Below are positions 17,631 to 27,597 of a stretch of DNA of 43,494 nt, one piece after another. The number at the start of each line of letters is the position of its first letter. Within the stretch, counting starts at the first letter, position 1. The notes below the pieces were generated by a model. The model saw only the letters and a list, made by a program, of their open reading frames with translations. It was not told where the DNA came from and did no database searches. The stretch lies in contig NZ_WFKJ01000024.1 in NCBI RefSeq assembly GCF_009208075.1, positions 1 through 43,494 of the forward strand. Direction: 5' to 3'. Source of the DNA: Poseidonibacter ostreae. Lineage in GTDB: Bacteria; Campylobacterota; Campylobacteria; Campylobacterales; Arcobacteraceae. A program made the translations under genes and the position numbers.

Positions 17631-19067
17631 ATGAGTGAAATGGTAGAAATAACAGTCAATGGCGCACAAATGGAGGCTTCTAAAGGAAGTCTTCTAATTG
17701 ATAAATTATTAGATGAAAATATTCATATTCCTCATTTTTGTTACCATCAAGCACTTGGTAAAGATGGAAACTGTAGAATGTGTATGGTTGAAATCGAAGG
17801 TCAAAAAAGACCTCAAATTGCCTGTGATACACCAATCAAAGATGGTATGATTATAAGAACTAAGGGTGAAAATATTGAAAAAGTTAGAAGAGATATATTA
17901 GAACTTGAACTTATAAATCATCCAATCGATTGTCCTACATGTGATCAAGCTGGAGAGTGTAAATTACAAGATTACTATATGGAATCTGGTTTTTATGACT
18001 CAAGAGTAAATACAGATACAAAAGTGAAAGCTAGAAAAAGAGTTGATTTAGGCTCTAATGTAATGCTTGACCAAGAAAGATGTGTACTTTGTACAAGATG
18101 TGTAAGATTCTGTTCTGATATTACAAAGACTAATGAATTAGGTGTAATAAATAGAGCTAATCATTCTGTTATTGGAACTTTCCCAGGACAAGAGTTAAGT
18201 AATCCTTATGCAATGAATGTTATTGATATTTGCCCAGTTGGAGCTTTAACAAACAAAGATTTTAGATTTAAACAAAGAGTTTGGTTTTTAGAAACTTTTG
18301 ATGCTATTTGTAATGGTTGTTCAAAAGGCTGTAATATTTATGTTGATCATAGGAAAGAGAAATATAAAGATGACCAAATATTTAGATTTAGACCAAGAAG
18401 AAATGATACTGTAAATGGTTTCTTTATGTGTGATGAAGGAAGACTTTCATACGAAAATGAAGCTACTAATAGATTTACAACTCCTTTACTAGATAATGCT
18501 CAAACAGAAATAAGCAACACAATTACGAATATGTTCAAAGAGTTAACAACTCAAAAAAATATTCTTTTTGTATTAAGTCCAAATCTTTCTTATGAAGAAA
18601 TACAAAATGTAAATAATTTAGCAAATAAATTAGAAGCAAAAGTATCGGGATATTCGCCAGATACTTTTGATGAAGATTTTAAAGATGATTATTTAAAAAC
18701 AAATGATAAAACAGCTAATAGAGCTGCATTTAAAGAATTAGAAATAAATGAAGATGAGAAATATTTTAAAGATAGTTTAGATACTTCATCATTAGTAATT
18801 ATTGTAGATAATAAATATTTTGATGAAAATTTAGATTTATTAAAAAATAAAAAAGTAATTTCTCTTTTTAGCCATAATTGTAAAACTATAGAAAATTCTG
18901 ATATTGCTATTCCTATTTCATCATTTTATGAAAAATCAGGAACATATATAAATACAAATGGTACAAAACAAAAAGTGATTTCAAAGATTAATAAAGATAA
19001 TCCAATGGAATCTATTACTACTATTATTGAACATTTAAAATCAATGATTGAAAAAGGAACTCTATGA
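17631..19067 (+). CDS. nuoG: NADH-quinone oxidoreductase subunit G, short form
   Basis: Iron-sulfur subunit of 478 residues, well short of the usual 680-910. The N-terminal half is complete: [2Fe-2S] ligands Cys37, 48, 51, 65; N5 with His97, Cys101, 104, 110; the next cluster with Cys151, 154, 157, 201; and the optional N7 with Cys227, 230, 234, 267. After about 285 the molybdopterin-like domain is reduced to about 190 Asn/Lys/Asp-rich residues. The final block, DIAIPISSFYEKSGTYINTNG, still matches the end of that domain, so it looks internally shrunk rather than frameshifted. AAGGGG 8 nt upstream sets the start; the ATGA overlap with nuoH supports the stop. Confidence 0.92.
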   Translation: MSEMVEITVNGAQMEASKGSLLIDKLLDENIHIPHFCYHQALGKDGNCRMCMVEIEGQKRPQIACDTPIKDGMIIRTKGENIEKVRRDILELELINHPIDCPTCDQAGECKLQDYYMESGFYDSRVNTDTKVKARKRVDLGSNVMLDQERCVLCTRCVRFCSDITKTNELGVINRANHSVIGTFPGQELSNPYAMNVIDICPVGALTNKDFRFKQRVWFLETFDAICNGCSKGCNIYVDHRKEKYKDDQIFRFRPRRNDTVNGFFMCDEGRLSYENEATNRFTTPLLDNAQTEISNTITNMFKELTTQKNILFVLSPNLSYEEIQNVNNLANKLEAKVSGYSPDTFDEDFKDDYLKTNDKTANRAAFKELEINEDEKYFKDSLDTSSLVIIVDNKYFDENLDLLKNKKVISLFSHNCKTIENSDIAIPISSFYEKSGTYINTNGTKQKVISKINKDNPMESITTIIEHLKSMIEKGTL

Positions 19068-20344
19068 GTAGTGCAATTGTAATAGCTGTAAATATAGCTC
19101 TTGCTGCATTTTTAGCAGTTGGTCTTACACCAGTTTTTGTATGGTGGGAAAGAAGGGTATCTGGTTTTATGCAAGATAGAACGGGTCCAAATAGATGTGG
19201 TATTGGTCCAATTAGGTTAGGTGGATTAATCCAAAGTTTTGCAGATATGTTAAAGCTAGTATTTAAAGAAGATTTTACTCCTACACATATTAAGTACAAA
19301 TTCTTTTTTACAATAGCACCTGTAATTGTATTTTTCTGTTCTTTTTTAACATTTGCTACAATTCCTTTTGCTGATAATTTAGTTATTGATGGGCAATCTT
19401 TTATTATGTCTGCAATTCCAAATGAACTTGGAATCATGTGGTTCTTAGCATTTGCTGGACTTTCTATATATGGAATTATTTTAGGTGGTTATTCATCAAA
19501 TAGTAAATATGGATTATTAGGTTCAATTAGAGCAGCAGCGCAAGTAATTTCTTATGAAGCAGCAATGGCATTAGCAATTATTTCAATGCTTTTATCATAT
19601 GGTTCAATTCACTTAACAGATATTGTAAATGCACAAACAGGAACTTTCCTAGGTGTAATACCAATGTGGGGTATTTTTATACAGCCAATTGCTGCAATTA
19701 TATTTATTGTGTGTTGTTTTGCTGAAACAAATAGAGCACCTTTTGATATAGCTGAGGGTGAATCTGAAATTGTTGCAGGGTATCATACTGAGTATTCTGC
19801 GATGAGATTTGGACTATTTCAAGTAGGTGAATATGCTGCTATGAGTGCAAGTGCTGCTATTATTGTTACACTTGTATTTGGTGGTTATCAAATACCTTGG
19901 TTAGATACACCAACTGTTCAAAATAATATGAACTATATTATGATGGCATTAATTGTAATTTTACCGATAAAAGTTTTCTTCTTAACAAAATGGATGAAGA
20001 AAAATAATAGATCAAAAAATAGTGAAGATAAATCAAGAGATTTAGAAACAAAAATACTTACTATTGCATTTTGGGGTATTTCGTTAGTTGTAGTTGCATT
20101 ACTTGCAATTTTCTTAATTTTTGGTTTAGGTGAAAACGGTGTAAATATTGTAACTGCAGTTTTACAAATTGGAACATTCTTAGTTAAATTCTTTTTAATG
20201 GCATTTGTATTTATTTGGATTAGATGGACAGTATTAAGATTTAGATATGACCAATTACAAATGTTAGGATGGAAAGTATTATTACCACTAGCATTATTAA
20301 ATATTGTTGTAACTGCGACATTTATCGTAGTTCAAGGGAGTTAA
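19064..20344 (+). CDS. nuoH: NADH-quinone oxidoreductase subunit H, long form
   Basis: Membrane subunit bordering the quinone chamber, 426 residues against about 325-350 typically. Conserved parts are clear: WWERRVSGFMQDRTGPNR (about 27-44), QSFADMLKLVFKED (57-70), GSIRAAAQVISYEAAMALA, and ETNRAPFDIAEGESEIVAGYHTEYS. The extra length falls between the eighth-helix region and the last two helices (about 285-365). It contains a charged stretch (KWMKKNNRSKNSEDKSRDLETK) and an added hydrophobic pair, so it may hold one or two extra membrane helices. It overlaps nuoG by 4 nt. Confidence 0.95.
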   Translation: MSSAIVIAVNIALAAFLAVGLTPVFVWWERRVSGFMQDRTGPNRCGIGPIRLGGLIQSFADMLKLVFKEDFTPTHIKYKFFFTIAPVIVFFCSFLTFATIPFADNLVIDGQSFIMSAIPNELGIMWFLAFAGLSIYGIILGGYSSNSKYGLLGSIRAAAQVISYEAAMALAIISMLLSYGSIHLTDIVNAQTGTFLGVIPMWGIFIQPIAAIIFIVCCFAETNRAPFDIAEGESEIVAGYHTEYSAMRFGLFQVGEYAAMSASAAIIVTLVFGGYQIPWLDTPTVQNNMNYIMMALIVILPIKVFFLTKWMKKNNRSKNSEDKSRDLETKILTIAFWGISLVVVALLAIFLIFGLGENGVNIVTAVLQIGTFLVKFFLMAFVFIWIRWTVLRFRYDQLQMLGWKVLLPLALLNIVVTATFIVVQGS

Positions 20345-20345
20345 G

Positions 20346-20852
20346 ATGGGAGTTAAAGTAGTACCAAGACATGGTAAATCATTTAAAGACAAATTATATC
20401 TTCCTGGAATAATAGGTGGAATGAAAACTACACTTAGCCATTTTACTAAAAACTTAAAAGATGTAAATAAGCTAAAAACAATGCAGTATCCAGAAGTTCA
20501 ACCAACTGACTTAAATGAAAGATACAGAGGTGTTCATAGACTTACAAAATGGGAAGATGAAACTGAGAAATGTGTTGCATGTTATATGTGTGCAACTGCA
20601 TGTCCAGCAGATTGTATTTTTATTGAAGCAGAAGAGAGATTTGATGAACATGATGAAAAAAGACCAAAAGAGTTTAAAATAGATTTACTTGAATGTGTTT
20701 TTTGTGGTTATTGTGTTGAAGCTTGTCCTTGTGATGCAATTAGAATGGATACAGGAATTTTTTCTTTTACAGCAAGTTCTAGAGAAGAGTTTGTTCTAGA
20801 TAAAAAAGCACTAATGGCAAATGAAAGATCAAAGGATTTAGATAATGGTTGA
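20346..20852 (+). CDS. nuoI: NADH-quinone oxidoreductase subunit I
   Basis: Ferredoxin-type subunit carrying clusters N6a and N6b, 168 residues. Two CxxCxxCxxxCP motifs: Cys76, 79, 82, 86 and Cys117, 120, 123, 127. An additional Cys (CPCDAI, Cys129) follows the second motif. It hands electrons from NuoG to NuoB. One base separates it from nuoH and it overlaps nuoJ by 8 nt. Confidence 0.96.
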   Translation: MGVKVVPRHGKSFKDKLYLPGIIGGMKTTLSHFTKNLKDVNKLKTMQYPEVQPTDLNERYRGVHRLTKWEDETEKCVACYMCATACPADCIFIEAEERFDEHDEKRPKEFKIDLLECVFCGYCVEACPCDAIRMDTGIFSFTASSREEFVLDKKALMANERSKDLDNG

Positions 20853-21372
20853 TATAGTATTTATAGCACTTGCATTCTTAGCAATTTCAGGTGCAATTGC
20901 AATGATTGTATATGCAAATCCTATGTATAGTGCACTTGGCGTTTTAATCTCAATGCTAAGTGTTGCAGGAATGTTTGCGCTTTTAAATGCAACTTTTTTA
21001 TTCCTTGTACAAATTATTGTTTATGCAGGTGCAATTATGACACTTATTCTTTTTATCTTAATGTTCTTAAATATAAAAGAAGAAGATTTACCAAAGGAAC
21101 CAAAGAAATTTCAATTAATTGCTTTTGGTGCAGTTATAATGATTCCTTTAAATATTTTAATTTTAAAAGCTGTTGCAAAGCTACCTTCAAAAGATTTTTC
21201 TATTTCAAGTAGCGATTTTGGAGATATTAAACCAATTGGTATGCAACTATATAATAACTGGTTATTAGCTTTTGAGTTAATATCAATTTTACTTTTAGTT
21301 GCATTAATAGGTTCAGTAGTACTTGCAAAAAAAAGAAACTCAAAAATTAAAAATCCAGGAGAAGAATCATGA
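20845..21372 (+). CDS. nuoJ: NADH-quinone oxidoreductase subunit J
   Basis: Five-helix membrane subunit, 175 residues. The diagnostic third helix with its pi-bulge is present (FLVQIIVYAGAIMTLILFILMFLN, about 52-75), including the conserved Tyr and Gly. The C-terminus ends in a basic tail. It overlaps nuoI by 8 nt and nuoK by 4 nt. Confidence 0.93.
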   Translation: MVDIVFIALAFLAISGAIAMIVYANPMYSALGVLISMLSVAGMFALLNATFLFLVQIIVYAGAIMTLILFILMFLNIKEEDLPKEPKKFQLIAFGAVIMIPLNILILKAVAKLPSKDFSISSSDFGDIKPIGMQLYNNWLLAFELISILLLVALIGSVVLAKKRNSKIKNPGEES

Positions 21373-21683
21373 TTTCATTAACATCTTATGCATTTGTAGC
21401 AATGATGCTTTTTTCTATTGGAGTAATTGGTGTAATAGCAAGAAGAAATATCTTTGTTATTTACATGTCAATTGAAATGATGCTAAATGGAGTAAATTTA
21501 TTTTTAGTTACTTTTGCTAGATATCATTTCAACATGGATCCACAAGTAATTACAGTAATGGTTATAGCAATAGCAGCAGCTGAAGCTGCAATTTTCCTTT
21601 CAGTAATTATTCTATTATTTAGATCAAGAAAATCACTTGATACAGATATTTTTAATACTTTAAAACAAGGAGAAAAATCATGA
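21369..21683 (+). CDS. nuoK: NADH-quinone oxidoreductase subunit K
   Basis: Three-helix MrpC-like membrane subunit, 104 residues. The two buried membrane glutamates of the proton path are visible in YMSIEMMLNGVNL (second helix) and AIAAAEAAIFLSV (third helix). Coupled to nuoJ and nuoL by 4-nt overlaps. Confidence 0.94.
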   Translation: MISLTSYAFVAMMLFSIGVIGVIARRNIFVIYMSIEMMLNGVNLFLVTFARYHFNMDPQVITVMVIAIAAAEAAIFLSVIILLFRSRKSLDTDIFNTLKQGEKS

Positions 21684-23566
21684 ATACTTCCCTTTTAGTT
21701 TGGATTATTCTAGCTCCTTTAATTGGTGCAATATTAAATGCTGGATTTTACTTCTACCACATTAAAAAACAAAAAGTTTCTGAGTTAACATTTGCTTTAA
21801 TTGGAACACTAACTCCTTTAATATCTTTTTTAATTACACTTAGCTTGTTTTTAAGAATGAATGAAGAGAATATTACATTTAAGCAAGATTTATTTACTTG
21901 GTTAGATATTGATAAATTACATATTGGAATGTCTTTACTAGGAGATAATCTATCAATATTTATGTCTATGTTTGTTACATTTGTAGGTTGGTTAATTCAT
22001 ATTTATGCAATTGGATATATGAGAGGCGATAATGGCTTTGGTAAGTTTTTTGCTTACTTTAACTTATTCTTAGCTTCTATGTTAATTTTAGTACTTGCAG
22101 ATAACCCAATTATACTTTTCATTGGTTGGGAAGGTGTTGGAGTTTGTTCTTACTTACTAATTAAATTCTATTATGGAAAAGCAGAAAATGTAATAGCTGC
22201 AAATAAAGCATTTATTGTAAATAGAGTTGGAGACTTTGGTTTTATACTTGGAGTTGTAACTTTATTCTTTGCACTTGGTGAAGTTGACTTATCATTTTCT
22301 TCAATGGAAGCAAATATAGCAAATGCAAGTAGTGAATTATTAGTATTATCAGGTGTTTTACTTTTTATTGGGGCAATGGGTAAATCTGCACAAATTCCTT
22401 TATATGTTTGGCTTCCTGATGCAATGGCAGGTCCTACTCCAATTTCAGCTTTAATTCACGCAGCTACTATGGTAACTGCAGGTGTTTATATGGTTGCAAG
22501 ATTTCACTTCCTTTATTCTGGAATTGAAGAGATTGGTTTATTAATAGCTTATATTGGTGCATTTTCAGCTCTTTTAGCTGCTATTATTGCAACAAGACAA
22601 ACAGATATTAAAAAGATTCTTGCTTATTCAACTATGAGTCAATTAGGTTATATGTTTATAGCAGTTGGTCTTGGTTTTTATTCAACTGGACTTTTCCATG
22701 TATTTACTCATGCTTTCTTTAAAGCTATGTTATTTATGGGAGCTGGTGGAGTTATTCTTGCAGTTCATCATAGACAAAATATCTTTGATATTGCAAAACA
22801 TAGAGCAACAACACCAATTATTAAATTTACTTTTCTGATTGGAGTAATAGCAATTTCAGGAGTTCCTTTCTTCTCAGGTTTCTTCTCAAAAGATGCAATA
22901 CTAGCAGCTGCTTTCCAAGAAGGAGAATACTTAATTTGGGGAATTGCACTATTTACTGCATTTTTAACAGCATTTTATATGTTTAGATTATATTTTATTG
23001 TTTTCGTAGCTCCTACAAAACATGATGTAAAATATGAATATACATCAAGAACAATAACTATTCCACTACTATTATTAGCAGTAGGAGCAGTTGCTGCTGG
23101 ATATTTAAATCTTCCAGCTGTTTTAGGTGGAGAGCATTTAGTTGATACTTGGTTAGCACAATTAAATTCAACTCCTATACATATGAGTCACTTAACAGAA
23201 TGGATTTTAATGATTCTTTCTGTTGCAGTAGCTGGTTCTGGTATTTTTGTAGCATATAAGAAATATGCTAATTTTGATATTTACCATCCTGAAGAAGAGA
23301 CGGGACTAATTGGTAGAAGATTTTATATTGATGAATTGTATGACTATTTATTTGTACAATCTTCAAAAAAACTATCTACTTTTATTGATAAAGTAATAGA
23401 TGAAAAAATTATTGATGGTTTTATTATGCGCTCATCAAATAGTTTTGTAAACATTGGTAAAAAAGTTTCTTTATCTCAAAATGCGAATGTTAGATTTTAT
23501 GCAGCCTTTATGCTTGTTGGAATGACTTGCATATTTATTTATTTATATATTAAGTTAGGATTATAG
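21680..23566 (+). CDS. nuoL: NADH-quinone oxidoreductase subunit L (antiporter-like)
   Basis: Distal antiporter-like proton-pumping subunit, 628 residues, about 16 membrane helices including the long lateral-helix C-terminus. Visible hallmarks: GWEGVGVCSYLLIKFYY (helix 5 with the key Glu), MGKSAQIPLYVWLPDAMAGPTPISALIHAATMVTAGVY (helices 7-8 with the essential Lys and His), and KKILAYSTMSQLGYM. Full length. It overlaps nuoK by 4 nt; nuoM follows after one base. Confidence 0.96.
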   Translation: MNTSLLVWIILAPLIGAILNAGFYFYHIKKQKVSELTFALIGTLTPLISFLITLSLFLRMNEENITFKQDLFTWLDIDKLHIGMSLLGDNLSIFMSMFVTFVGWLIHIYAIGYMRGDNGFGKFFAYFNLFLASMLILVLADNPIILFIGWEGVGVCSYLLIKFYYGKAENVIAANKAFIVNRVGDFGFILGVVTLFFALGEVDLSFSSMEANIANASSELLVLSGVLLFIGAMGKSAQIPLYVWLPDAMAGPTPISALIHAATMVTAGVYMVARFHFLYSGIEEIGLLIAYIGAFSALLAAIIATRQTDIKKILAYSTMSQLGYMFIAVGLGFYSTGLFHVFTHAFFKAMLFMGAGGVILAVHHRQNIFDIAKHRATTPIIKFTFLIGVIAISGVPFFSGFFSKDAILAAAFQEGEYLIWGIALFTAFLTAFYMFRLYFIVFVAPTKHDVKYEYTSRTITIPLLLLAVGAVAAGYLNLPAVLGGEHLVDTWLAQLNSTPIHMSHLTEWILMILSVAVAGSGIFVAYKKYANFDIYHPEEETGLIGRRFYIDELYDYLFVQSSKKLSTFIDKVIDEKIIDGFIMRSSNSFVNIGKKVSLSQNANVRFYAAFMLVGMTCIFIYLYIKLGL

Positions 23567-23567
23567 T

Positions 23568-25055
23568 ATGAGCCCAGATATACTTTCATTTATAATATTT
23601 TTACCTGCTCTTGTTGCTTTTGCTTTAATGATTACAACTAAAGATGTAAACACAATTAGAAATATCGCTTTTTTAACAACTACAGTTATTTTAGCTCTAG
23701 TTTTAAAAATCTATATCGAGTTTATTCCAAGTGAAGGTATGCAGTTTGTTACGAATGTACCTTGGATTGAAACATATGGAATTAATTACTATGTTGGATT
23801 AGATGGTTTTTCTTTAACAATTTTAATGATGATTGCAATTTTAATTCCAACTGCTTACCTATTATTATGGGAAGGGAGAACTAAAGGATATTGGTTAAAT
23901 ATGCTTTTAGTACAAACAGGAGTTACAGGAACTTTACTATCTTTAGATATCGTACTATTTTACTTCTTCTGGGAAGTTATGCTTTTACCAGTATTTCTTA
24001 TGATTGGTTCATATGGATTTGGAAATAAGATTTTTACAACAATAAAAGTAACTGTTTATACAATGGTAGGTTCACTACTTATGTTTGTTGCAATTTTATA
24101 TCTTGGAGTTGCTTACTATAACGAGTTTGGAGTTTGGTCATTTGCATATAATGAACTAATGAAAATATCAACATTAGAGTATTCAACAAAAGTATGGTTA
24201 TTCTTAGGATTCCTAGCTGCCTTTGCTATTAAAATTCCTATTTTCCCATTACATACTTGGATTATGGAAACATATAAAAATGCACCAACTGGTGCTGTTT
24301 TTCTTTTATCTTCAATTATGGCAAAACTTGGTGTTTATGCGATTGTAAGATTTATGATTCCAATTTTTCCTGAAATTTATATTGAATTCTCAGCATATTT
24401 TGTAGCAATTGGTTTATTTGGTCTTATTTACTTTGGAATTGCTGCACTTATGCAAGATGATATTAAAAGAATGTTTGCATATTCATCAGCATCTCACTTA
24501 AGTTTTATAGCTGCTGGTATTTTCTCTTTAAATGAATATGGTATTAATGGAGCACTTTACTTAATTATTGCTCATGCAATTGCAACTGGTGCACTATTTT
24601 TACTAGTTGGATTGATTCATGAGGAGACTGGTTTTAAAAGTATAAAAGATTTAGGTGGAATTGCAAAGCAAGCACCTATTTTAACTTTTATATTTGCAAT
24701 AATGCTTTTTGCAAATGTTGGACTTCCAGGAACAAATGGATTTGTATCTGAACTATTAATTATTTTTGGTATTTATGAGTTTAATCATACACTTGGATAT
24801 ATTTCAGCAATTACTGTTGTTGTTGGTGCATCATATATGTTGTGGATGTTCCAAAGAGCAATACTACAAGATAGACCTGAGGGTGCTAGTGTTTTAAAAA
24901 TGAGAGATTTAAAAATCAAAGAGATTGTAGGACTAGCTCCTTGGGTATTCTTAGTGTTTTTAATGGGTATTTATCCAGAAATTTTTATAAACAAATTTGA
25001 ACCAACAGTTACTCATTACTTAAATGACATTTTACATATTGGAGCTTCAAAATGA
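23568..25055 (+). CDS. nuoM: NADH-quinone oxidoreductase subunit M (antiporter-like)
   Basis: Second antiporter-like subunit, 495 residues, 14 membrane helices. Signatures: [18 protein letters not shown] (helix 5 glutamate), [41 protein letters not shown] (helices 7-8), and [17 protein letters not shown]. Normal length. The stop overlaps nuoN by 4 nt. Confidence 0.96.
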   Translation: MSPDILSFIIFLPALVAFALMITTKDVNTIRNIAFLTTTVILALVLKIYIEFIPSEGMQFVTNVPWIETYGINYYVGLDGFSLTILMMIAILIPTAYLLLWEGRTKGYWLNMLLVQTGVTGTLLSLDIVLFYFFWEVMLLPVFLMIGSYGFGNKIFTTIKVTVYTMVGSLLMFVAILYLGVAYYNEFGVWSFAYNELMKISTLEYSTKVWLFLGFLAAFAIKIPIFPLHTWIMETYKNAPTGAVFLLSSIMAKLGVYAIVRFMIPIFPEIYIEFSAYFVAIGLFGLIYFGIAALMQDDIKRMFAYSSASHLSFIAAGIFSLNEYGINGALYLIIAHAIATGALFLLVGLIHEETGFKSIKDLGGIAKQAPILTFIFAIMLFANVGLPGTNGFVSELLIIFGIYEFNHTLGYISAITVVVGASYMLWMFQRAILQDRPEGASVLKMRDLKIKEIVGLAPWVFLVFLMGIYPEIFINKFEPTVTHYLNDILHIGASK

Positions 25056-26572
25056 GTCAATTTATATATTTAATTCCAGCAATTACTGTATTAGTTGGAG
25101 CTTTAACTCTTATGTTTATGAGTATGTATGAAAAATACAATGTTAAAAACTTTATTACAGTTTCATCTATTTTTCTTTTTATTGCTCTTGGTTTTTCAGC
25201 ATTATTCTTTACTGAATCATATTCAGTTCAACCATATAATGACTTATTAAACAATGTTTTAATATTTGATACGTTTTCAAACTTCTTTAATATTCTACTA
25301 ATACTTGGTACTATATTAACGCTATTAATAGGTGAACACTATTTCCAACATAGATCATATTTTAAAGGTGAATTTTTCTCAATTTTATTATTTGCACTAT
25401 TTGGAATGATGTTATTAGCGCATACAAATGAACTAATTACTGCATATATTGCGCTTGAAATTGCATCTTTTTCTGTTTATATTATGGTTGGAGTTAATAC
25501 AGAAGATTCAAAAAGAGTTGAGGCTATTTTTAAATACTTAGTATTAGGTTCATTTATTGGAGCATTTTATTTACTAGGAGTTGTATTAGTTTATGGAGCA
25601 ACTGCAACTACAAACTTAAGTGAAATTGGAGCATTTATCTCAACACACTCTGGTGATGATATGATTTTAGTTTATATAGGATTAACACTAATTCTATTTA
25701 CATTCCTATTTAAAATTGCAGCATTTCCATTCCAATCATGGGTACTTGATGTTTATAGAGGTGCGCCAATGGTTATTACAGCTTACATGGCATCAACTTT
25801 TAAAATTGCAATTTTCTCTTTTTTCATGAGAGCATTTTTACAAGACTTAGCACCAATTATTGATTTTTGGGATACGATTATATCAGTAATTATTGTATTA
25901 ACACTTGTATTTGGTACATACTTAGCAGTTAGTCAAAATATTGTAAAAAGAATGTTAGCAGCATCATCAATTGTACATACTGGATATTTATTATTAGCAT
26001 TTATTGCACTATCATATAAAGATGGAGAAATATTAAATATTGATTCTGCATATGCAACAATGTTCTATTTAATTGCATATTTATTATCAGCACTTGGAGC
26101 ATTTGGTTTAGCTTCTCATATTATTTCAGAAACAAATGTAAGAGTTACATATGATGATTTTAAAGGTTTAGCACATGAAAGACCTTTCTTAGCAGCTATG
26201 ATGACAATATTTTTATTCTCACTAGCAGGAATTCCTTCAACAATTGGATTTATTGGTAAGTTTTATGTATTCACTGAAGCTATAAATGCAGGATATATAG
26301 GACTTGCAGTTTTAGCAATTATTGCTACAATTGTTTCAGTTTACTACTACTTTAAATTAATTGCAATGATGTATTTTTACCCTGCGCCACTTACTTGTAG
26401 TATTGAAGGTTTTAATGATAAAAGAGTTTCAACTTATGCAATTGCATTTGTTGCAATTTTAACAATATTAGGTGGAGTTGGTTCAGCAATTGTCTTCTTT
26501 ATTCCTATTTTAAATATTGATGCTATTATTGCATTAAGTCAAACTGCAGTTCAATCTTTATTTATAAAATAG
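25052..26572 (+). CDS. nuoN: NADH-quinone oxidoreductase subunit N (antiporter-like)
   Basis: Third antiporter-like subunit and last gene of the operon, 506 residues. Signatures: [18 protein letters not shown] (helix 5 glutamate), [37 protein letters not shown] (helices 7-8), and [22 protein letters not shown]. Normal length. A 7-bp hairpin starts 3 nt after the stop and probably ends the operon. Confidence 0.96.
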   Translation: MSQFIYLIPAITVLVGALTLMFMSMYEKYNVKNFITVSSIFLFIALGFSALFFTESYSVQPYNDLLNNVLIFDTFSNFFNILLILGTILTLLIGEHYFQHRSYFKGEFFSILLFALFGMMLLAHTNELITAYIALEIASFSVYIMVGVNTEDSKRVEAIFKYLVLGSFIGAFYLLGVVLVYGATATTNLSEIGAFISTHSGDDMILVYIGLTLILFTFLFKIAAFPFQSWVLDVYRGAPMVITAYMASTFKIAIFSFFMRAFLQDLAPIIDFWDTIISVIIVLTLVFGTYLAVSQNIVKRMLAASSIVHTGYLLLAFIALSYKDGEILNIDSAYATMFYLIAYLLSALGAFGLASHIISETNVRVTYDDFKGLAHERPFLAAMMTIFLFSLAGIPSTIGFIGKFYVFTEAINAGYIGLAVLAIIATIVSVYYYFKLIAMMYFYPAPLTCSIEGFNDKRVSTYAIAFVAILTILGGVGSAIVFFIPILNIDAIIALSQTAVQSLFIK

Positions 26573-26574
26573 AG

Positions 26575-26601
26575 TGTGTTAATAAGTAACACAACCTTTT
26601 A
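26575..26601 (+). terminator. Hairpin after nuoN
   Basis: Stem TGTGTTA (26575-26581) and TAACACA (26587-26593) with a 5-nt loop, followed by ACCTTTTAT. It lies 3 nt after the nuoN stop. The T-tract is short, so termination may be partial. Confidence 0.55.
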
Positions 26602-26642
26602 TAAATACTTCAAATACACAATCAAAAATTGTACATAGTAAA

Positions 26643-26659
26643 AGCCCATATAATGGGCT
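26643..26659. terminator. Second hairpin in the nuo-frd gap
   Basis: Perfect stem AGCCCA (26643-26648) and TGGGCT (26654-26659) around TATAA, the most GC-rich structure of the gap. On the plus strand the following bases are only moderately T-rich (CTTACTTCT). On the minus strand a TTTTAC run follows the stem. It may be a backup terminator for nuo. Confidence 0.5.
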
Positions 26660-26743
26660 CTTACTTCTAACTCTCGACTACTTCACTATTAAATTGTACA
26701 GTTCTAATACAAAGAGAAATAAACAAAAATGAAGTACCCTTTC

Positions 26744-26790
26744 GCTATTATAATGCTATTATAAAAAATTAATTTTATCACTGGAAAGGA
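26744..26790 (+). promoter_or_regulatory. frdCAB promoter with duplicated -10 and start-deciding RBS
   Basis: An 11-bp unit, GCTATTATAAT then GCTATTATAAA, is repeated in tandem at 26744-26754 and 26755-26765. Each copy carries a -10-like hexamer (TATAAT 26749-26754, TATAAA 26760-26765). AAGGA at 26786-26790 lies 6 nt before the ATG at 26797 and directly abuts the TTG at 26791, so ATG is the start. Confidence 0.6.
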
Positions 26791-26796
26791 TTGAAT

Positions 26797-27597
26797 ATGA
26801 GTAACCTTATAGAAGGCTATTTAGGTAAAACAGTTGAGGGGAAGAAAAGTAGACTACCTGCTAAACTTGACTATTTACAAAGTGTTACAGGTGGATTTCT
26901 AGCATTATTCATGTGGGCACACATGTTACTAGTATCTTCGATATTAATATCTGAAGAATTCATGTATACAATTACAAAACTATTGGAAGCGAGTTTTATA
27001 ATTGATGGAGGAAGCCCTCTTTTAGTTAGTATTACAGCTCTTGTAATATTTGTAATCTTTATTGCGCATGCAGGATTAGGTATGAGAAAATTACCTGGTA
27101 ACTTTAAACAGTACCAAGTAATGAAAGCACACTCTAAGAATATGGATCATGACGATACTAAACTTTGGTTTACACAAGCAGGAACAGGTTTTACTATGTT
27201 CTTCTTAGGTTCTGTTCACCTATATATCATTATGACAAATTCAGATGCAATTGGTCCTTATGCATCAGCTGATAGAATCTGGTCTGAGTGGATGTGGCCT
27301 TTATATATTCTTTTATTAATTGCTGTTGAGTTACATGGAACAATTGGTCTTTATAGATTATGTGTTAAATGGGGTTGGTTTGACGGAGAAAATCCAAAAG
27401 CTACAAGAATTGCACTTAAAAAAGTTAAATGGGCATTAACTATATTCTTCTTAACATTAGGTTTCTTATCATTAGCAGCTTATATGAAAATAGGTTACGA
27501 CCATGCAAAAGCTGGAAAAGTTGGTGAAAGATTTGTTCCTACTGCAAAAGTTATGGAATACAAAATAACAAATAAAACTATTGGAGGAATCGCATAA
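26797..27597 (+). CDS. frdC: Fumarate reductase dihaem cytochrome b subunit
   Basis: Membrane anchor of menaquinol:fumarate reductase, 266 residues from the ATG at 26797; an in-frame TTG 6 nt earlier touches the Shine-Dalgarno and is rejected. Five membrane helices. The four haem ligands His42, His91, His141 and His180 sit exactly two positions below Wolinella succinogenes FrdC (44, 93, 143, 182). Glu64 corresponds to its quinol-site Glu66, and Glu178 to the E-pathway Glu180. The enzyme should therefore bind two b haems and share the transmembrane proton path known for that enzyme. It could run as succinate dehydrogenase in vivo; direction cannot be read from sequence. Confidence 0.95.
   Translation: MSNLIEGYLGKTVEGKKSRLPAKLDYLQSVTGGFLALFMWAHMLLVSSILISEEFMYTITKLLEASFIIDGGSPLLVSITALVIFVIFIAHAGLGMRKLPGNFKQYQVMKAHSKNMDHDDTKLWFTQAGTGFTMFFLGSVHLYIIMTNSDAIGPYASADRIWSEWMWPLYILLLIAVELHGTIGLYRLCVKWGWFDGENPKATRIALKKVKWALTIFFLTLGFLSLAAYMKIGYDHAKAGKVGERFVPTAKVMEYKITNKTIGGIA

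Noticed and set aside
18480-19067. Frameshift or truncation in nuoG
   Set aside because: The short C-terminus ends in a conserved domain-end motif and the stop overlaps the nuoH start in the ATGA form, so it looks natural.
19024-19437. Minus-strand open frame of 137 codons opposite nuoG/nuoH
   Set aside because: It lies opposite conserved NuoH residues and has no domain or RBS; it is a mirror of the coding strand.
26729-26764. Eleven-codon frame MKYPFAIIMLL upstream of frdC
   Set aside because: It overlaps both -10 hexamers, has no clear Shine-Dalgarno and is shorter than any credible leader peptide pattern here.
26791-26796. TTG start of frdC two codons upstream
   Set aside because: AAGGA ends at 26790, leaving no spacer. 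The ATG at 26797 has a 6-nt spacer, and the haem ligand numbering fits it.
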